Counted from the stretch's first letter, positions 33,802-42,654 are shown. The stretch: DNA of 64,000 bases from BQWY01 sp046351095 (GCA_046351095.1 JAXLZC010000001.1:1-64000), one strand, 5' to 3'. Made by a program: numbers and translations. Notes: generated from the sequence alone by a model not told the origin.

Positions 33802-34146
33802 ATGACAAAGAACATTGTTCTCGCACTGGCGGCAGCAGCGTTCATCGGCGGTCCTCTCGTGCAGGGTGCCGCATTTGCCGCAGCCAACCCGCATGTCGCC
33901 GAAGCGCTTGAGCACGCGAACGGCGCGGCCATGCACGGCAAGGAAGGTCACGCGGGCGAAGCGACCAAACATGCCGAAGAAGCGTTGAAGCATGCGCAAG
34001 CCGCACAAAAAGATGTCAAGAACCCGCATCTCGACGAAGGCGTGAAGCACTTGAAGGAAGCGGTCGAACACGGCAAGGCCGGTCACGCGGATGTCGCGAC
34101 CAAGCATGCCGAGGGCGCCGCGACCCACTTGGCCGAAGTCAAGTAA
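33802..34146 (+). CDS. smbP: SmbP-like histidine-rich periplasmic metal-binding protein
   Basis: A 114-residue protein with a cleavable signal peptide (about residues 1-26, ending AAFA). The mature part is made of short helical repeats in which His recurs roughly every seven residues (HVAEALEHANGA, HAGEATKHAEEALKHA, HLDEGVKHLKEAVEH, HADVATKHAEGAATH). This is the layout of the small metal-binding protein SmbP of Nitrosomonas europaea, which binds copper and other divalent metals in the periplasm. It has its own leader and terminator, so it is a single-gene transcript. Confidence 0.88.
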   Translation: MTKNIVLALAAAAFIGGPLVQGAAFAAANPHVAEALEHANGAAMHGKEGHAGEATKHAEEALKHAQAAQKDVKNPHLDEGVKHLKEAVEHGKAGHADVATKHAEGAATHLAEVK

Positions 34147-34179
34147 GCGCATCGTCTCGCAACGGCATCGATAGTCCTG

Positions 34180-34209
34180 AAACGGGCAGGCTCGACCTGC
34201 CCGTTTTTA
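34180..34209 (+). terminator. smbP terminator
   Basis: An 11-bp perfect stem (AAACGGGCAGG with CCTGCCCGTTT), a CTCGA loop and a following T-run. Confidence 0.95.
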
Positions 34210-34243
34210 TTTGTGCGGATGACGGGGGATTGCTGAGGGCCGT

Positions 34244-35029
34244 ATGAAAGTCGGGTACCTGCAAAATGCGCCGACGTTCGGCGAGGTCGAGCGGAATCTC
34301 GCGCGCGCCGGCGAGTTGATCGCCTCGGTCTCGTGCGATCTCCTCGTCCTCCCGGAGCTGTTCGCGTCCGGGTATCAATTTACAAGCAAGGCGGAAGCGT
34401 TGGCGCTGGCCGAGTCGGTTCCCGCCGGGCCGACGACGACGCTGCTGGTGCGGTTGGCGCGCGAGCGGCGGATGCACATCGTCGCAGGGCTGCCGGAACG
34501 CGCCGGTGACGTCTGTTACAACTCCGCGGTCGTCGTCGGGCCGGACGGTGTACTCGGCGTCTATCGCAAAACACATCTCTTTTTCGAAGAGACCCTCTGG
34601 TTTCAGCCGGGCGACAGCGGCTTCCGCGTGTGGGACATCGGCGCGGCGCGCATCGGCGTGATGATTTGTTTCGATTGGTACTTTCCCGAGTCCGCCCGCA
34701 CGCTCGCGATGCAAGGCGCCGACATCCTGTGCCATCCGTCGAATTTGGTGTTGCCGAATTGTCCGGATGCGATGGTGACGCGTTGCCTCGAAAATCGCGT
34801 ATTCGCGATCACGGCGAATCGAGTCGGGACCGAAGCGCGCGGCGGGGACACCTCGTTGACGTTCATCGGACATAGCGAAGTCGTCACGCCACGCGGTACC
34901 ATCGTGAATCGAGCGCCGCGCGAGGGCGAGTCGATTACGGTGGTGGAGATCGATCCGTCGGAGGCGCGCAATAAGCGGCTGACGGCGTATAATGATCTTC
35001 TCGGCGACCGGCGCCCCGAGTTTTATTAG
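34244..35029 (+). CDS. Carbon-nitrogen hydrolase (nitrilase superfamily)
   Basis: A 261-residue enzyme with the Glu-Lys-Cys triad of the nitrilase fold: Glu38 in LVLPELFASG, Lys109 in YRKTHLF and Cys142 in GVMICFDWYFPE. It hydrolyses an amide or nitrile bond in a small metabolite. The ICFDWYFPE motif and length fit omega-amidase or N-carbamoyl-putrescine-amidase-like members, but the substrate is not determined. GAGGG precedes the ATG. Confidence 0.9.
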   Translation: MKVGYLQNAPTFGEVERNLARAGELIASVSCDLLVLPELFASGYQFTSKAEALALAESVPAGPTTTLLVRLARERRMHIVAGLPERAGDVCYNSAVVVGPDGVLGVYRKTHLFFEETLWFQPGDSGFRVWDIGAARIGVMICFDWYFPESARTLAMQGADILCHPSNLVLPNCPDAMVTRCLENRVFAITANRVGTEARGGDTSLTFIGHSEVVTPRGTIVNRAPREGESITVVEIDPSEARNKRLTAYNDLLGDRRPEFY

Positions 35030-35075
35030 AGATCGTCCGCCGCAGAGTGAGTGTCCACTCGGTCGAGGACCACGG

Positions 35076-35657
35076 ATGGCCATGAACGGAGTGATGGAAC
35101 GAGTTCCGCTCGGGAAGGGTATCTTCCTCGTGGCGTCGCCCGCGCTGCGCGATCCGAACTTTCGCCAGACGGTGGTGTTGCTCTGCGAACACAACGACGA
35201 AGGTGCCCTAGGGTTTGTGCTGAACCGGCCCACCGCCATGAATCTGTCCGAAGTGTTGCCGCAGGTGCCGATCATGGAGGCGCAGCAGCATGCGCTCTAT
35301 TCCGGCGGCCCGGTGCAAACGAATCAGGTGATGGTCCTGTACCGGCTGAGCGATGTCCCGGAGGGGAGCCACACGGTGCTGGACGGTGTGTGCTTGGGCG
35401 GGGACTTCGCGATTCTGGATCGAATCCTGACCGACCGCGACCCGCACGAATCGTTTCGCGCGTTCGCCGGCTACTCCGGCTGGGGACCAGGCCAACTGGA
35501 AAACGAAATGAAGAGCGGGTCGTGGATCACGATTCCCGCTGACTCGCCGACCGTCTTCGACCGCGAGCCGTCTACCTTGTGGCACGATCTCGTCACATCG
35601 CTCGGCGAGCCGTTTAAGATGTACGCCGACATGCCTGCCGATCCGAGTTTGAACTAG
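35076..35657 (+). CDS. yqgE: YqgE/AlgH family protein (UPF0301)
   Basis: A 193-residue protein matching YqgE/AlgH throughout: GIFLVASPALRDPNFRQTVVLLCEHNDEGALGFVLNRP, YSGGPVQTNQVMVLY, and FAGYSGWGPGQLENE. The biochemical role is not settled. ATG 35076 (after GAGGA) is used; 35082 and 35094 are alternatives. It converges with uvrA. Confidence 0.92.
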   Translation: MAMNGVMERVPLGKGIFLVASPALRDPNFRQTVVLLCEHNDEGALGFVLNRPTAMNLSEVLPQVPIMEAQQHALYSGGPVQTNQVMVLYRLSDVPEGSHTVLDGVCLGGDFAILDRILTDRDPHESFRAFAGYSGWGPGQLENEMKSGSWITIPADSPTVFDREPSTLWHDLVTSLGEPFKMYADMPADPSLN

Positions 35658-35676
35658 GTTATCAGAAACCCTACCG

Positions 35677-38550
35677 TTACCTCGTGCCGACCGGCTCCTG
35701 CTGAACAGTTTCCAGAAGCGGCTTCAAAAATCGTCCCGTGTGGGACGCCGCCTGATGCGCCACCTGTTCCGGTCGTCCCTCCGCCACGATCGTGCCGCCC
35801 GCGTCGCCGGCCTCCGGGCCGAGGTCGATGATCCAATCCGCCGTCTTGATCAAATCCAAATTGTGTTCGACGACGAGGACTGTGTTGCCCGCGTCCACCA
35901 GGTGATGCAGTACCTTCACGAGTCGTTTGACGTCGTCGAGGTGGAGCCCGGTGGTCGGCTCGTCCAAAATGTAGAGTCGGTCGCGGACGGAAGTGTCGCG
36001 TAACTCGGCCGCGATCTTCAGTCGCTGCGCTTCGCCGCCCGACAGAGTTGTGGCCGGTTGTCCGAGCCGCAGGTAACCCAATCCGATCGAGGACAATAGA
36101 TGCAGTGTCGTCTGCAAGTCGAGCGAGCCGGAAAAAAATGTCAGCGCCTCGTCGACCGTCATCTGCAACACGTCGTGAATCGATTTGCCGTTCAGCCGCA
36201 CGCCGAGGATGTTCTGCTTGAAGCGTTGTCCGTTGCACGCCTCACAGGTCGCGTAGATGTCTTCGAAGAAATACATCTCCAGCTTTTCGTACCCGTTGCC
36301 CTGGCAGCGCGGGCAACGTCCGCCGTCGGTATTAAACGAAAAGTGCCCGGCCTTCAGTCCCTGCTTTTTCGCGTCGTAGGTGTCGGCGAAGAGTGCGCGG
36401 ATGTCGTCGAAGAGTTTGAGGTAGGTGATCGGGTTCGAGCGCGGCGTGCGGCCGATCGGCTCCTGGTCGATGAGCTGGACGCCTTTCAACAGTTCGACGC
36501 CTTTGATGGCGGTGAAGCGGCCGATGGGTAACGAGGCGACGCGAAAGGCGCGGGCCAGCGCGCGATAGATCGTGTCTTCGACCAAGGTGCTTTTTCCGGA
36601 TCCGGAGAGACCCGTCACGCAGGTCAGCGTCCGCAGCGGAATACGCGCGGTGATGTGTTTGAGGTTGTTGGCGCAGGCGCCGGCCACCATCAGCGCTTTG
36701 CCGGTAATGCTGCGGCGGGCGCGTGGGACGTCGATACATAATTCGCCTCGCAGGTACTGCGCGGTCAGCGGACGGGGATCGCGGAGGAACTGCTCACGCC
36801 ACGCAGCGCAGACGACCTCGCCGCCTTTTTCGCCGGACGCCGGGCCCATCTCGACGAGGTAGTCGGCGGCCTCGATCATTTGCGGATCGTGTTCGACGAC
36901 GACCACGGTGTTGCCGCTGTCGGCGAGGTCGCGAAGAATGCCGGCCAGTGTGGCCGTGTCGCGTGGATGGAGGCCGATGGTCGGTTCGTCGAGGACGTAC
37001 AGCGTGCCGACGAGTTTCGAGCCGAGTTGATTTGCCAGCGCGATGCGTTGCGCTTCGCCGCCCGACAGTGTGCGCGTTTGCCGCGAGAGCGTGAGGTACC
37101 CGAGGCCGACTCGAAGCAGAAAACTCAGCTTCGCGCGCACCTGCGCCAGCACCTCCTTCGCGATCTGCGTGTCCATCGGCGACAAGATCACCGTCGCCAT
37201 CCATCGGTCGAGTTCCGCCACAGTCAGGTTCAGCAGCGCGGCGATATCCTGCCCGGCGATCTTCACGTAGCGCGCGTCCTTGCGCAGGCGCGTCGTGTCG
37301 CAGGTTGTACAAGGCGAAGGACTGCGATACCGACTGAGCATCACGCGCACGTGGAGTTTGTAGCGTTTGCCTTCCAGGTAGGTGAAGAAGTCCTGCACGC
37401 CTTCGAACTTTTTCCCGTCGCCGGTCCAGATCAGCTGTTGGATCTCCGGCGGCAGGAGCCGATAGGGCGCGGTGAGGTCGACGCCACGTTGCTGCATCGC
37501 GAGGAAAAGTTGTTGCTGCCACCAATCGGCGCTCGGCTTCGACCAGGGTTCGATGGCGCCGTCCGCGAGCGACTTGTCGCGGTCGGGGATGACCAAGTCG
37601 GGATCGTACTGCAGCACGTTGCCGAAGCCTTTGCATTCGGGACAGGCGCCGAGCGGATGATTAAACGAAAACAGCAGCGGACGGATCGGCTCGAACGTGC
37701 GTCCGCAGGATTGGCAGCGAAAGGTCGTGCTGTATGTCTGGATGCCGTGGCCGATGACGTCGACCAGGCAGGTCCCCTCGCCCTCCACAAACGCCGTTTC
37801 GATGGCTTCGATGAGACGCGGCCTGGTGTCCGAACGCAAGACCAGCCGATCTTGAATCACCCAGAGTGGTGCGCGGTTGTCGGTCGGCAGTTGCGTGTCC
37901 GGCTGCAGGTCGATCAACTCGTTGCCGCACTTCATCCGGACGAATCCACGCGTGAGCAGCGAGGTGATGAGGACAGCATCGTGCGCCGGTCCGCGGTCGT
38001 GGAGCGGGAAGCCGAGCATTGCGCGTCCGTCGGGAAAGCGCGCGAGCAGATCGTCGGCCACTGTGCCTGGCGAAAAACTGCGCGCTTCGACACCGCAATC
38101 GGGACAGATCGGTTTGCCGACTTTCGCAAAGAGCAGGCGTAGGAGGTCGGCCAACTCGGTCGCCGTACCGACGATCGAGCGCGCCGTCCGTACGGGATTC
38201 TTTTGTTCAATCGCGATGGATGGGCGAATGTTGAGCAGGCGGTCGACATCCGGGCGGTCGACCTTTTCGAGGAACATCCGCGCGTAGGTGCTCAGGGATT
38301 CGACGTAGCGCCATTGCCCTTCGGCAAACAACGTATCGAACGCAAGCGACGACTTGCCGGACCCGGAGAGTCCCGTGATGGCGGTGACGCGGTTGTGCGG
38401 GATTCGGAGCGAAACGTTTTTGAGATTGTTCTGCCGCGCACCTTCGATGATCAGGTCGCGTGTGTCGTCCGCTGGTGGTATCGGCGGCACGAGAGCGGAA
38501 TCGGACGGAGAAGAAGCGGGAGAACGTTTACGACGTGCAGTGGCAGCCAT
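35677..38550 (-). CDS. uvrA: Excinuclease ABC subunit A
   Basis: A 957-residue DNA damage-recognition ATPase of nucleotide excision repair, with two ABC modules. The first Walker A is GLSGSGKS at residues 60-67, with signature LSGGEAQRIALA. The second has TGLSGSGKSTLVEDTIY and LSGGEAQRLKIA. Zinc-finger cysteines are visible (CPDCG, CQSCG with CPECKGFG, CPRCQGNG with CEACNGQRF). The segment RMFLEKVDRPDVDRLLNIRPSIAIEQK differs slightly from classical UvrA, so a UvrA2-type paralogue should be kept in mind. The length is normal and uvrB lies 12 kb away at 50442. An Ala/Ser/Pro-rich N-terminal tail precedes the first module. Confidence 0.93.
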   Translation of the reverse strand: MAATARRKRSPASSPSDSALVPPIPPADDTRDLIIEGARQNNLKNVSLRIPHNRVTAITGLSGSGKSSLAFDTLFAEGQWRYVESLSTYARMFLEKVDRPDVDRLLNIRPSIAIEQKNPVRTARSIVGTATELADLLRLLFAKVGKPICPDCGVEARSFSPGTVADDLLARFPDGRAMLGFPLHDRGPAHDAVLITSLLTRGFVRMKCGNELIDLQPDTQLPTDNRAPLWVIQDRLVLRSDTRPRLIEAIETAFVEGEGTCLVDVIGHGIQTYSTTFRCQSCGRTFEPIRPLLFSFNHPLGACPECKGFGNVLQYDPDLVIPDRDKSLADGAIEPWSKPSADWWQQQLFLAMQQRGVDLTAPYRLLPPEIQQLIWTGDGKKFEGVQDFFTYLEGKRYKLHVRVMLSRYRSPSPCTTCDTTRLRKDARYVKIAGQDIAALLNLTVAELDRWMATVILSPMDTQIAKEVLAQVRAKLSFLLRVGLGYLTLSRQTRTLSGGEAQRIALANQLGSKLVGTLYVLDEPTIGLHPRDTATLAGILRDLADSGNTVVVVEHDPQMIEAADYLVEMGPASGEKGGEVVCAAWREQFLRDPRPLTAQYLRGELCIDVPRARRSITGKALMVAGACANNLKHITARIPLRTLTCVTGLSGSGKSTLVEDTIYRALARAFRVASLPIGRFTAIKGVELLKGVQLIDQEPIGRTPRSNPITYLKLFDDIRALFADTYDAKKQGLKAGHFSFNTDGGRCPRCQGNGYEKLEMYFFEDIYATCEACNGQRFKQNILGVRLNGKSIHDVLQMTVDEALTFFSGSLDLQTTLHLLSSIGLGYLRLGQPATTLSGGEAQRLKIAAELRDTSVRDRLYILDEPTTGLHLDDVKRLVKVLHHLVDAGNTVLVVEHNLDLIKTADWIIDLGPEAGDAGGTIVAEGRPEQVAHQAASHTGRFLKPLLETVQQEPVGTR

Positions 38551-39206
38551 GCGCGCGAGCCGGATCTAGTGGATAAACGCAGCATCGTAGCAATCAGGGC
38601 AGGTGTGTGCAACGGAGTTCCTTCACTATGGATTAGGTCGTGCCTGATACGCATTCGGTATGCTGACAACATGCTTGGAAAGGAGCGATTTGCTCTAACA
38701 ATAAGTCTGTCCTCCTATCCTTCGTCACGATGCTGCTTCGGATTTCTCTATGTGCATTGTCCTGGTTTTCAGTATGTGCGATCTAGCTAAGGTAGAAATG
38801 GGAGCATTTTCAGTTCTTCCGGTCTTGCCTTTCTTCGTGTAGTGCGTAGAATCACTTTTGTGGGGGTTCGTGGAAGTGTATAGCTGGTCGGTGGCGAGGT
38901 TGGAAAATCCACTAGTGAGTTCATGCTGAATTCGGGTATGAACGGACAGAGTGTCTCTTTTTTAGCTCGTACCATTTGACGAGCTACATTGAAGTCTCGA
39001 TGGCTAGTCGCAAAAAGGAGTTGTCGTCCTCTTCGGCAGACGGCCCTCAATTTGAAGCATAGTCGACAATTGTGTGTCTGGATAGGGCATGGCTTCATGT
39101 TCTGGTCTTGCTGCGCAAGAGGTCCAGCCGAATGGTGCAGAGTTTCTAGTTGAGGAAGGGAATCGTGGAGGAAGAATTCCTCTGGAACTCGTTGGACAGA
39201 TAGGCC
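38551..39206. other. A+T-richer gap before the TIR-FGE gene
   Basis: This 656-base stretch between uvrA and the TIR-FGE gene is visibly less GC-rich than the flanks. It holds only short frames without ribosome-binding sites or family resemblance; the longest, about 100 codons on the minus strand at 38787-39098, is not convincing. It may be the decayed edge of a mobile or defence island. No inverted terminal repeats or tRNA gene were seen. Confidence 0.5.
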
Positions 39207-40472
39207 ATGAGCAAGATCTTGATCTCCTACCGGCGCGAGGACAGTAGTGATGTAGTGGGAAGAATCTATGATCGCTTAGTGCTTCAGTTTGGAGAAGAAG
39301 CGGTCTTCAAGGATGTAGATTCGATCCCATTGGGTGTGGATTTCCGGACTTACCTGGATACTCAGGTGGCCAAGTGCACTGTGTTTCTAGCTGTAATTGG
39401 CAAGGACTGGATGAGAAGCAAGAGTCGGTCACGGAAAGTAATGGCTGAACATCCTCCTGACTATGTGCAAATTGAAGTGGAGGCTGCTCTTAGGCGCCAG
39501 ATTCCTGTGATCCCTGTGTTGGTTAGAGGAGCGTCAATTCCAGATCCACAACGTCTTCCCTCAAGCATCCGAGATTTGTCTTACCGAAACTCTATTCACA
39601 TACGCCCAGATCCGGATTTTCACCGCGACATGAGTCGACTGATTGATGAGCTGGTAAGGCAGGAGAGCGTTCTTGAAATGCAAGAAGACAAGTCTGCTCA
39701 CTCTGCGCATATGTCGAAGGCCCTTCAACTGTTGAAGCCAACTGTAGGGAGTAAGGTGGTGCCTCAAGCTGGGGGATGGGGCGGTAGTTCTGGCAGTGCA
39801 TTGGTGGCGCCGGATGGCATGGTCCTTGTGCCAAAAGGGGACTACCTCGCTGGGGAGGCGAGAATTTCTACGGTAGTTGGTCATGACTTTTTTATCGACC
39901 GGTACCCTGTAACGAACGACAAGTTCCAAGGATTTGTACTGGGAGCGGGGTACGAAGTCTCAGAGTATTGGTCGGAAATGGGGTGGGCTTGGAGAACTAT
40001 GAACAATGTCACAGCCCCGAAGTATTGGAATGATCCTGCATGGAATAAAGGCAATTGGCCTGTAGTTGGGGTCAGCTATTTCGAAGCGGAGGCCTATGCT
40101 AAGTGGAGTGGGAAAAGACTACCCACGGAGCAGGAATGGGAAAAGGCTGCGCGAGGAGTGGATGGGCGAACATATCCATGGGGGAATGATTTTAGCGAGT
40201 CTAAGTGTAACTGTCAGGAGTCAGGAATTTCCTGCACCACACCTGTTAGCAACTACCTAGCTGGGACAAGCCCATATGGATGCCATGATATGGCCGGGAA
40301 TGTTTGGGAGTGGTGTGTAGGCATGGTTAGGATGGACACCAGTTTTGGTATCGTTAGGGGTGGTTCCTGGATCAACACCTCCTCCTATACGCGGTCGACA
40401 GCCCGGTATAGTGAACGAGTGGACTACCGGGAGAACACGCTCGGCTTCCGGTTGGTCCAGGACATTGAATAG
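39207..40472 (+). CDS. TIR domain - formylglycine-generating-enzyme-like fusion
   Basis: A 421-residue protein. Residues 1 to ~150 are a TIR domain (KILISYRRED, FKDVDSIPLGVDFRTYL, FLAVIGKDW). A Glu at residue 90 in VQIEVEAAL lies where NAD-cleaving TIRs keep the catalytic Glu. Residues ~205-420 form an FGE-sulfatase/C-type-lectin-like domain (MVLVPKGDYLAGE, PVTNDKFQGFV, RLPTEQEWEKAARG, DMAGNVWEWCVG, IVRGGSWINTSSYTRSTAR, GFRLV). The two copper-binding cysteines of true FGE, normally just after RGGS, are replaced, so this is probably a ligand-binding domain. TIR proteins in bacteria often act in defence by NAD depletion. Composition is A+T-richer than the core, and no partner gene is adjacent. 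Confidence 0.85.
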   Translation: MSKILISYRREDSSDVVGRIYDRLVLQFGEEAVFKDVDSIPLGVDFRTYLDTQVAKCTVFLAVIGKDWMRSKSRSRKVMAEHPPDYVQIEVEAALRRQIPVIPVLVRGASIPDPQRLPSSIRDLSYRNSIHIRPDPDFHRDMSRLIDELVRQESVLEMQEDKSAHSAHMSKALQLLKPTVGSKVVPQAGGWGGSSGSALVAPDGMVLVPKGDYLAGEARISTVVGHDFFIDRYPVTNDKFQGFVLGAGYEVSEYWSEMGWAWRTMNNVTAPKYWNDPAWNKGNWPVVGVSYFEAEAYAKWSGKRLPTEQEWEKAARGVDGRTYPWGNDFSESKCNCQESGISCTTPVSNYLAGTSPYGCHDMAGNVWEWCVGMVRMDTSFGIVRGGSWINTSSYTRSTARYSERVDYRENTLGFRLVQDIE

Positions 40473-40475
40473 CCT

Positions 40476-40495
40476 CTAGAACAAGTGAGTTCTAG
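40476..40495 (+). other. Perfect hairpin right after the TIR-FGE stop codon
   Basis: CTAGAAC (40476-40482) pairs with GTTCTAG (40489-40495) around a 6-base loop, 4 bases past the stop. There is no T-run, so it is a weak terminator at best. Confidence 0.55.
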
Positions 40496-40543
40496 CGCAG
40501 CGTTCAAATCCTGATGCTGGCGGCTTTGTTGAGGGTGACGTCG

Positions 40544-40939
40544 TCAGCCATAGATCGATCCGCGTGTCGAAATGGTTTTGAGTATCTCTCGGCGCTCTTC
40601 GTTCAGGCGCGAGTAATCCGAATACGCGTACATTTCAAATTCCGCAGTCCCGTTCCGGTCGAATACGGCAAGTCGCTGACCCGTTGAAATGACTTGTGCG
40701 CGCATGACGGTTGTTGCGCGCCGAAGGTCTACGAGGTCGATATCGCGATGAAGCTGAATCGACAGGTCTTGCGCCAGATTGAAGCAGGCTTCCGGAGAGA
40801 GGGGTGTCCGGGCAAGGACTGCCAGGTCAATGTCGCTTCCTGGACGTGTTGTCCCTTTTGCCTCCGATCCAAACTGATAGATTGCAAGGCGATCGGGGAT
40901 CCGAGAAGTGAGAAATGATGTGATCAATGAGTCGTTCAT
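40544..40939 (-). CDS. MNT-type minimal nucleotidyltransferase (MntA-like)
   Basis: A 131-residue protein with the minimal nucleotidyltransferase signature FGSEAKGTTRPGSDIDLAVL (GSx10DxD) and a third acidic position in RDIDLVDL. MntA-type enzymes are antitoxins that AMPylate and silence HEPN toxins. No HEPN gene is adjacent. Its ATG overlaps the stop of the relE-like gene (TAATG), so the two are translated together. Confidence 0.82.
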   Translation of the reverse strand: MNDSLITSFLTSRIPDRLAIYQFGSEAKGTTRPGSDIDLAVLARTPLSPEACFNLAQDLSIQLHRDIDLVDLRRATTVMRAQVISTGQRLAVFDRNGTAEFEMYAYSDYSRLNEERREILKTISTRGSIYG

Positions 40940-41193
40940 TAACGATACACGTCTTTGCGGTGCTCAATACTCAAGACATCGAGCCGTTCTGAGCCTGTCA
41001 TGCGATAAAGAATTCGATACGGCCACACGCGGTACGACCACACTTTATCTTTTTGGAAGCGACCCTTGAGCGGTTTGCCGTCAAGAGGATGATCGCCGAG
41101 GTGGCGGAGGGCGGACTTGATGCGGTCCGTTGTGTCGGCGTCGAATGCCTTAAGGTCTTTGAGGGCTTGCTGGGTAAGGTGTATTTCCCTCAC
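40939..41193 (-). CDS. RelE/ParE superfamily toxin
   Basis: An 84-residue protein with the RelE/ParE fold pattern: REIHLTQQALKDLKAFD, then LKGRFQKDKVWSYRVWPYRILYRMTG and VLSIEHRKDVYR at the end. RelE-type members cut mRNA on the ribosome; the final HRKDVY is typical of this group. It overlaps the upstream antitoxin gene by 4 bases. Confidence 0.9.
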   Translation of the reverse strand: MREIHLTQQALKDLKAFDADTTDRIKSALRHLGDHPLDGKPLKGRFQKDKVWSYRVWPYRILYRMTGSERLDVLSIEHRKDVYR

Positions 41194-41456
41194 TGGTTTT
41201 CGCCGAATGCCTTTTTGAACGAGACGAACTTCCCCGCACGCGCATCCTTCAAGCCTTGCTCCAGGGCTTTAACCGTCTTGGGGTTCGCCATAACCTCGAG
41301 TGTCTCCACCCAACTTTCGAATTCTTCCGCTCCCATCACAACGGCTTTGGGTGTGCCGTTCTTCGTGACAATCACACGTTCGGAAAGGCGGTCTGCTTTT
41401 TCGACAAGTGAGGAGAATCGCGAGCGAGCCTGTTTGAGTGACATGGTTTTTGTCAT
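41190..41456 (-). CDS. Phd/YefM family antitoxin
   Basis: An 88-residue antitoxin with the Phd/YefM DNA-binding N-terminus (KQARSRFSSLVEKADRLSERVIVTKNGTPKAVVMGAEEFE) and a charged C-terminal tail for toxin binding. GAGGT precedes the ATG at 41456. It is the first gene of phd-relE-mntA and is expected to autoregulate the operon. Confidence 0.9.
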   Translation of the reverse strand: MTKTMSLKQARSRFSSLVEKADRLSERVIVTKNGTPKAVVMGAEEFESWVETLEVMANPKTVKALEQGLKDARAGKFVSFKKAFGENQ

Positions 41457-41518
41457 TGGTGACCTCGTGTTGAAAGCGTACACAATTATGAGCACGAGGA
41501 CAAGCTTTGCCGCGTGCG

Positions 41519-41857
41519 CTAGCGCAATGCGAGTTTGATGGCGCCGATGGCGGCCATGTAGAGGGTGAGGGCAAGGCCGGTGGCGGGCCAGAAGCCGAGG
41601 CGCGGCACGGCGACGATCATCGTGCAGACATATACGGTCCAGGGCGGAACGAACCACAGCAGATTCTTCGCGTAGCTGACGATGGCGTCGTTCCCGCTGT
41701 TCAGATACATCAAGATGAACGTAGCGCCGGTGATGGCGGGAAACGTGCTGGCGAACGCGGCGAGAAACGACCGGCCTTGCGAGCCGAGGTAAGTCGAGAC
41801 GCTGACCACCGTCCCGCCGAGCAAAAAGTACAGCACATACCGCAGGCCATCTCTCAT
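41519..41857 (-). CDS. Small four-helix membrane protein (DUF3147-like)
   Basis: A 112-residue protein with four hydrophobic segments (VLYFLLGGTVVSVSTYL, FLAAFASTFPAITGATFILMYL, NLLWFVPPWTVYVCTMIVAV, GLALTLYMAAIGAIKLAL). It resembles DUF3147 inner-membrane proteins of unknown function. GGAGG lies upstream of the ATG. It follows the CPBP-like gene on the same strand. Confidence 0.75.
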   Translation of the reverse strand: MRDGLRYVLYFLLGGTVVSVSTYLGSQGRSFLAAFASTFPAITGATFILMYLNSGNDAIVSYAKNLLWFVPPWTVYVCTMIVAVPRLGFWPATGLALTLYMAAIGAIKLALR

Positions 41858-41878
41858 CGTCGAATCCGCCTCCCTGTG

Positions 41879-42649
41879 TTACGCGCCGAGCGCGGTGCGT
41901 ACCACGAGATACAGTACGATCACTTCTACGGCGTGCGCCACGATCGTCAGAGCGAGATCGCGTCGTCTCCACAAGAACCAGCCCCAGACCACTCCATCCC
42001 AGATTGCGATCCAGTGGAGGTGGCGGAAGGTTGCCACTAAAAAAGGATCGAAGGCAAATGCGACGGCCGAGAGAGCGATGGCACATGCCACGCCGAGCGG
42101 TGGGAAGCGCGACGTGCTTGGTTCATCCGCTTGATGCGGTTCGGTGCTCGTCGCCAGTGATATGAGGCGGCCAAGTTGGAAGCCGCGGAAGTTCACCTCT
42201 ACGAAGACGGCGATGCCGAGGATGAACCAGGGCACCATCGCGAGGACAGGAATCTGCGCATGCGGGGTCTCGCGTAAAAATCCGATGTCGCCGCCGAGGT
42301 ACGGAACGAGCCAGAGAATGACGACTGTGTTCAGCAGTCCGAGGATCTGCCCAACGATGCTTCCTGTGGCGATGCTGCTACGGAATATTGTCCACGAAAG
42401 GCCAAGCCGAAGCAGCACAGACTTGTTGCGCGAAGCCCAAGCGAAAAGTGCGAGGTAGCCGAGGACTTGCGGGAGGAACTGCACGACGCGTGAGGCCTGC
42501 GCATCCGACGGGAGGGTGTAGAAGAGTGCGGTGGCGAGCAGTGGAATAATCGCCAGCCATGGGCTGGACTCGCGCGGCAACAGAGGCGGGCGTGTTCGTG
42601 GCGTGTCTTGTGTGGTCTGGTGCACGTCGCCGGTCGGCGCGGCAGGCAT
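41879..42649 (-). CDS. CPBP-type intramembrane protein with altered first motif
   Basis: A 256-residue membrane protein of about seven hydrophobic segments. VEVNFRGFQLGR resembles motif 1 (EExxxR) of the CPBP/Abi protease family, with one of the two Glu missing, and VAHAVEV resembles the later His motif. CPBP proteins are intramembrane proteases or bacteriocin-immunity factors. With one Glu replaced, activity is uncertain. It lies between the DUF3147-like gene and the TolC-like gene, all on the minus strand with short gaps. Confidence 0.6.
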   Translation of the reverse strand: MPAAPTGDVHQTTQDTPRTRPPLLPRESSPWLAIIPLLATALFYTLPSDAQASRVVQFLPQVLGYLALFAWASRNKSVLLRLGLSWTIFRSSIATGSIVGQILGLLNTVVILWLVPYLGGDIGFLRETPHAQIPVLAMVPWFILGIAVFVEVNFRGFQLGRLISLATSTEPHQADEPSTSRFPPLGVACAIALSAVAFAFDPFLVATFRHLHWIAIWDGVVWGWFLWRRRDLALTIVAHAVEVIVLYLVVRTALGA

Positions 42650-42654
42650 CCGCC

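Noticed and set aside
38787..39098. A possible ~100-codon gene on the minus strand in the A+T-rich gap
   Set aside because: There is no ribosome-binding site, no recognisable pattern and a mixed composition. It is too weak to call, although it lies where a decayed accessory gene could be.
40495..40530. tRNA-like T-loop sequence GTTCAAATC
   Set aside because: No acceptor, D or anticodon arms can be folded around it; it is a chance match next to the hairpin after the TIR-FGE gene.
39207..40540. A complete diversity-generating retroelement
   Set aside because: There is no reverse transcriptase gene or template repeat within the window; only the target-like protein and a hairpin are present.
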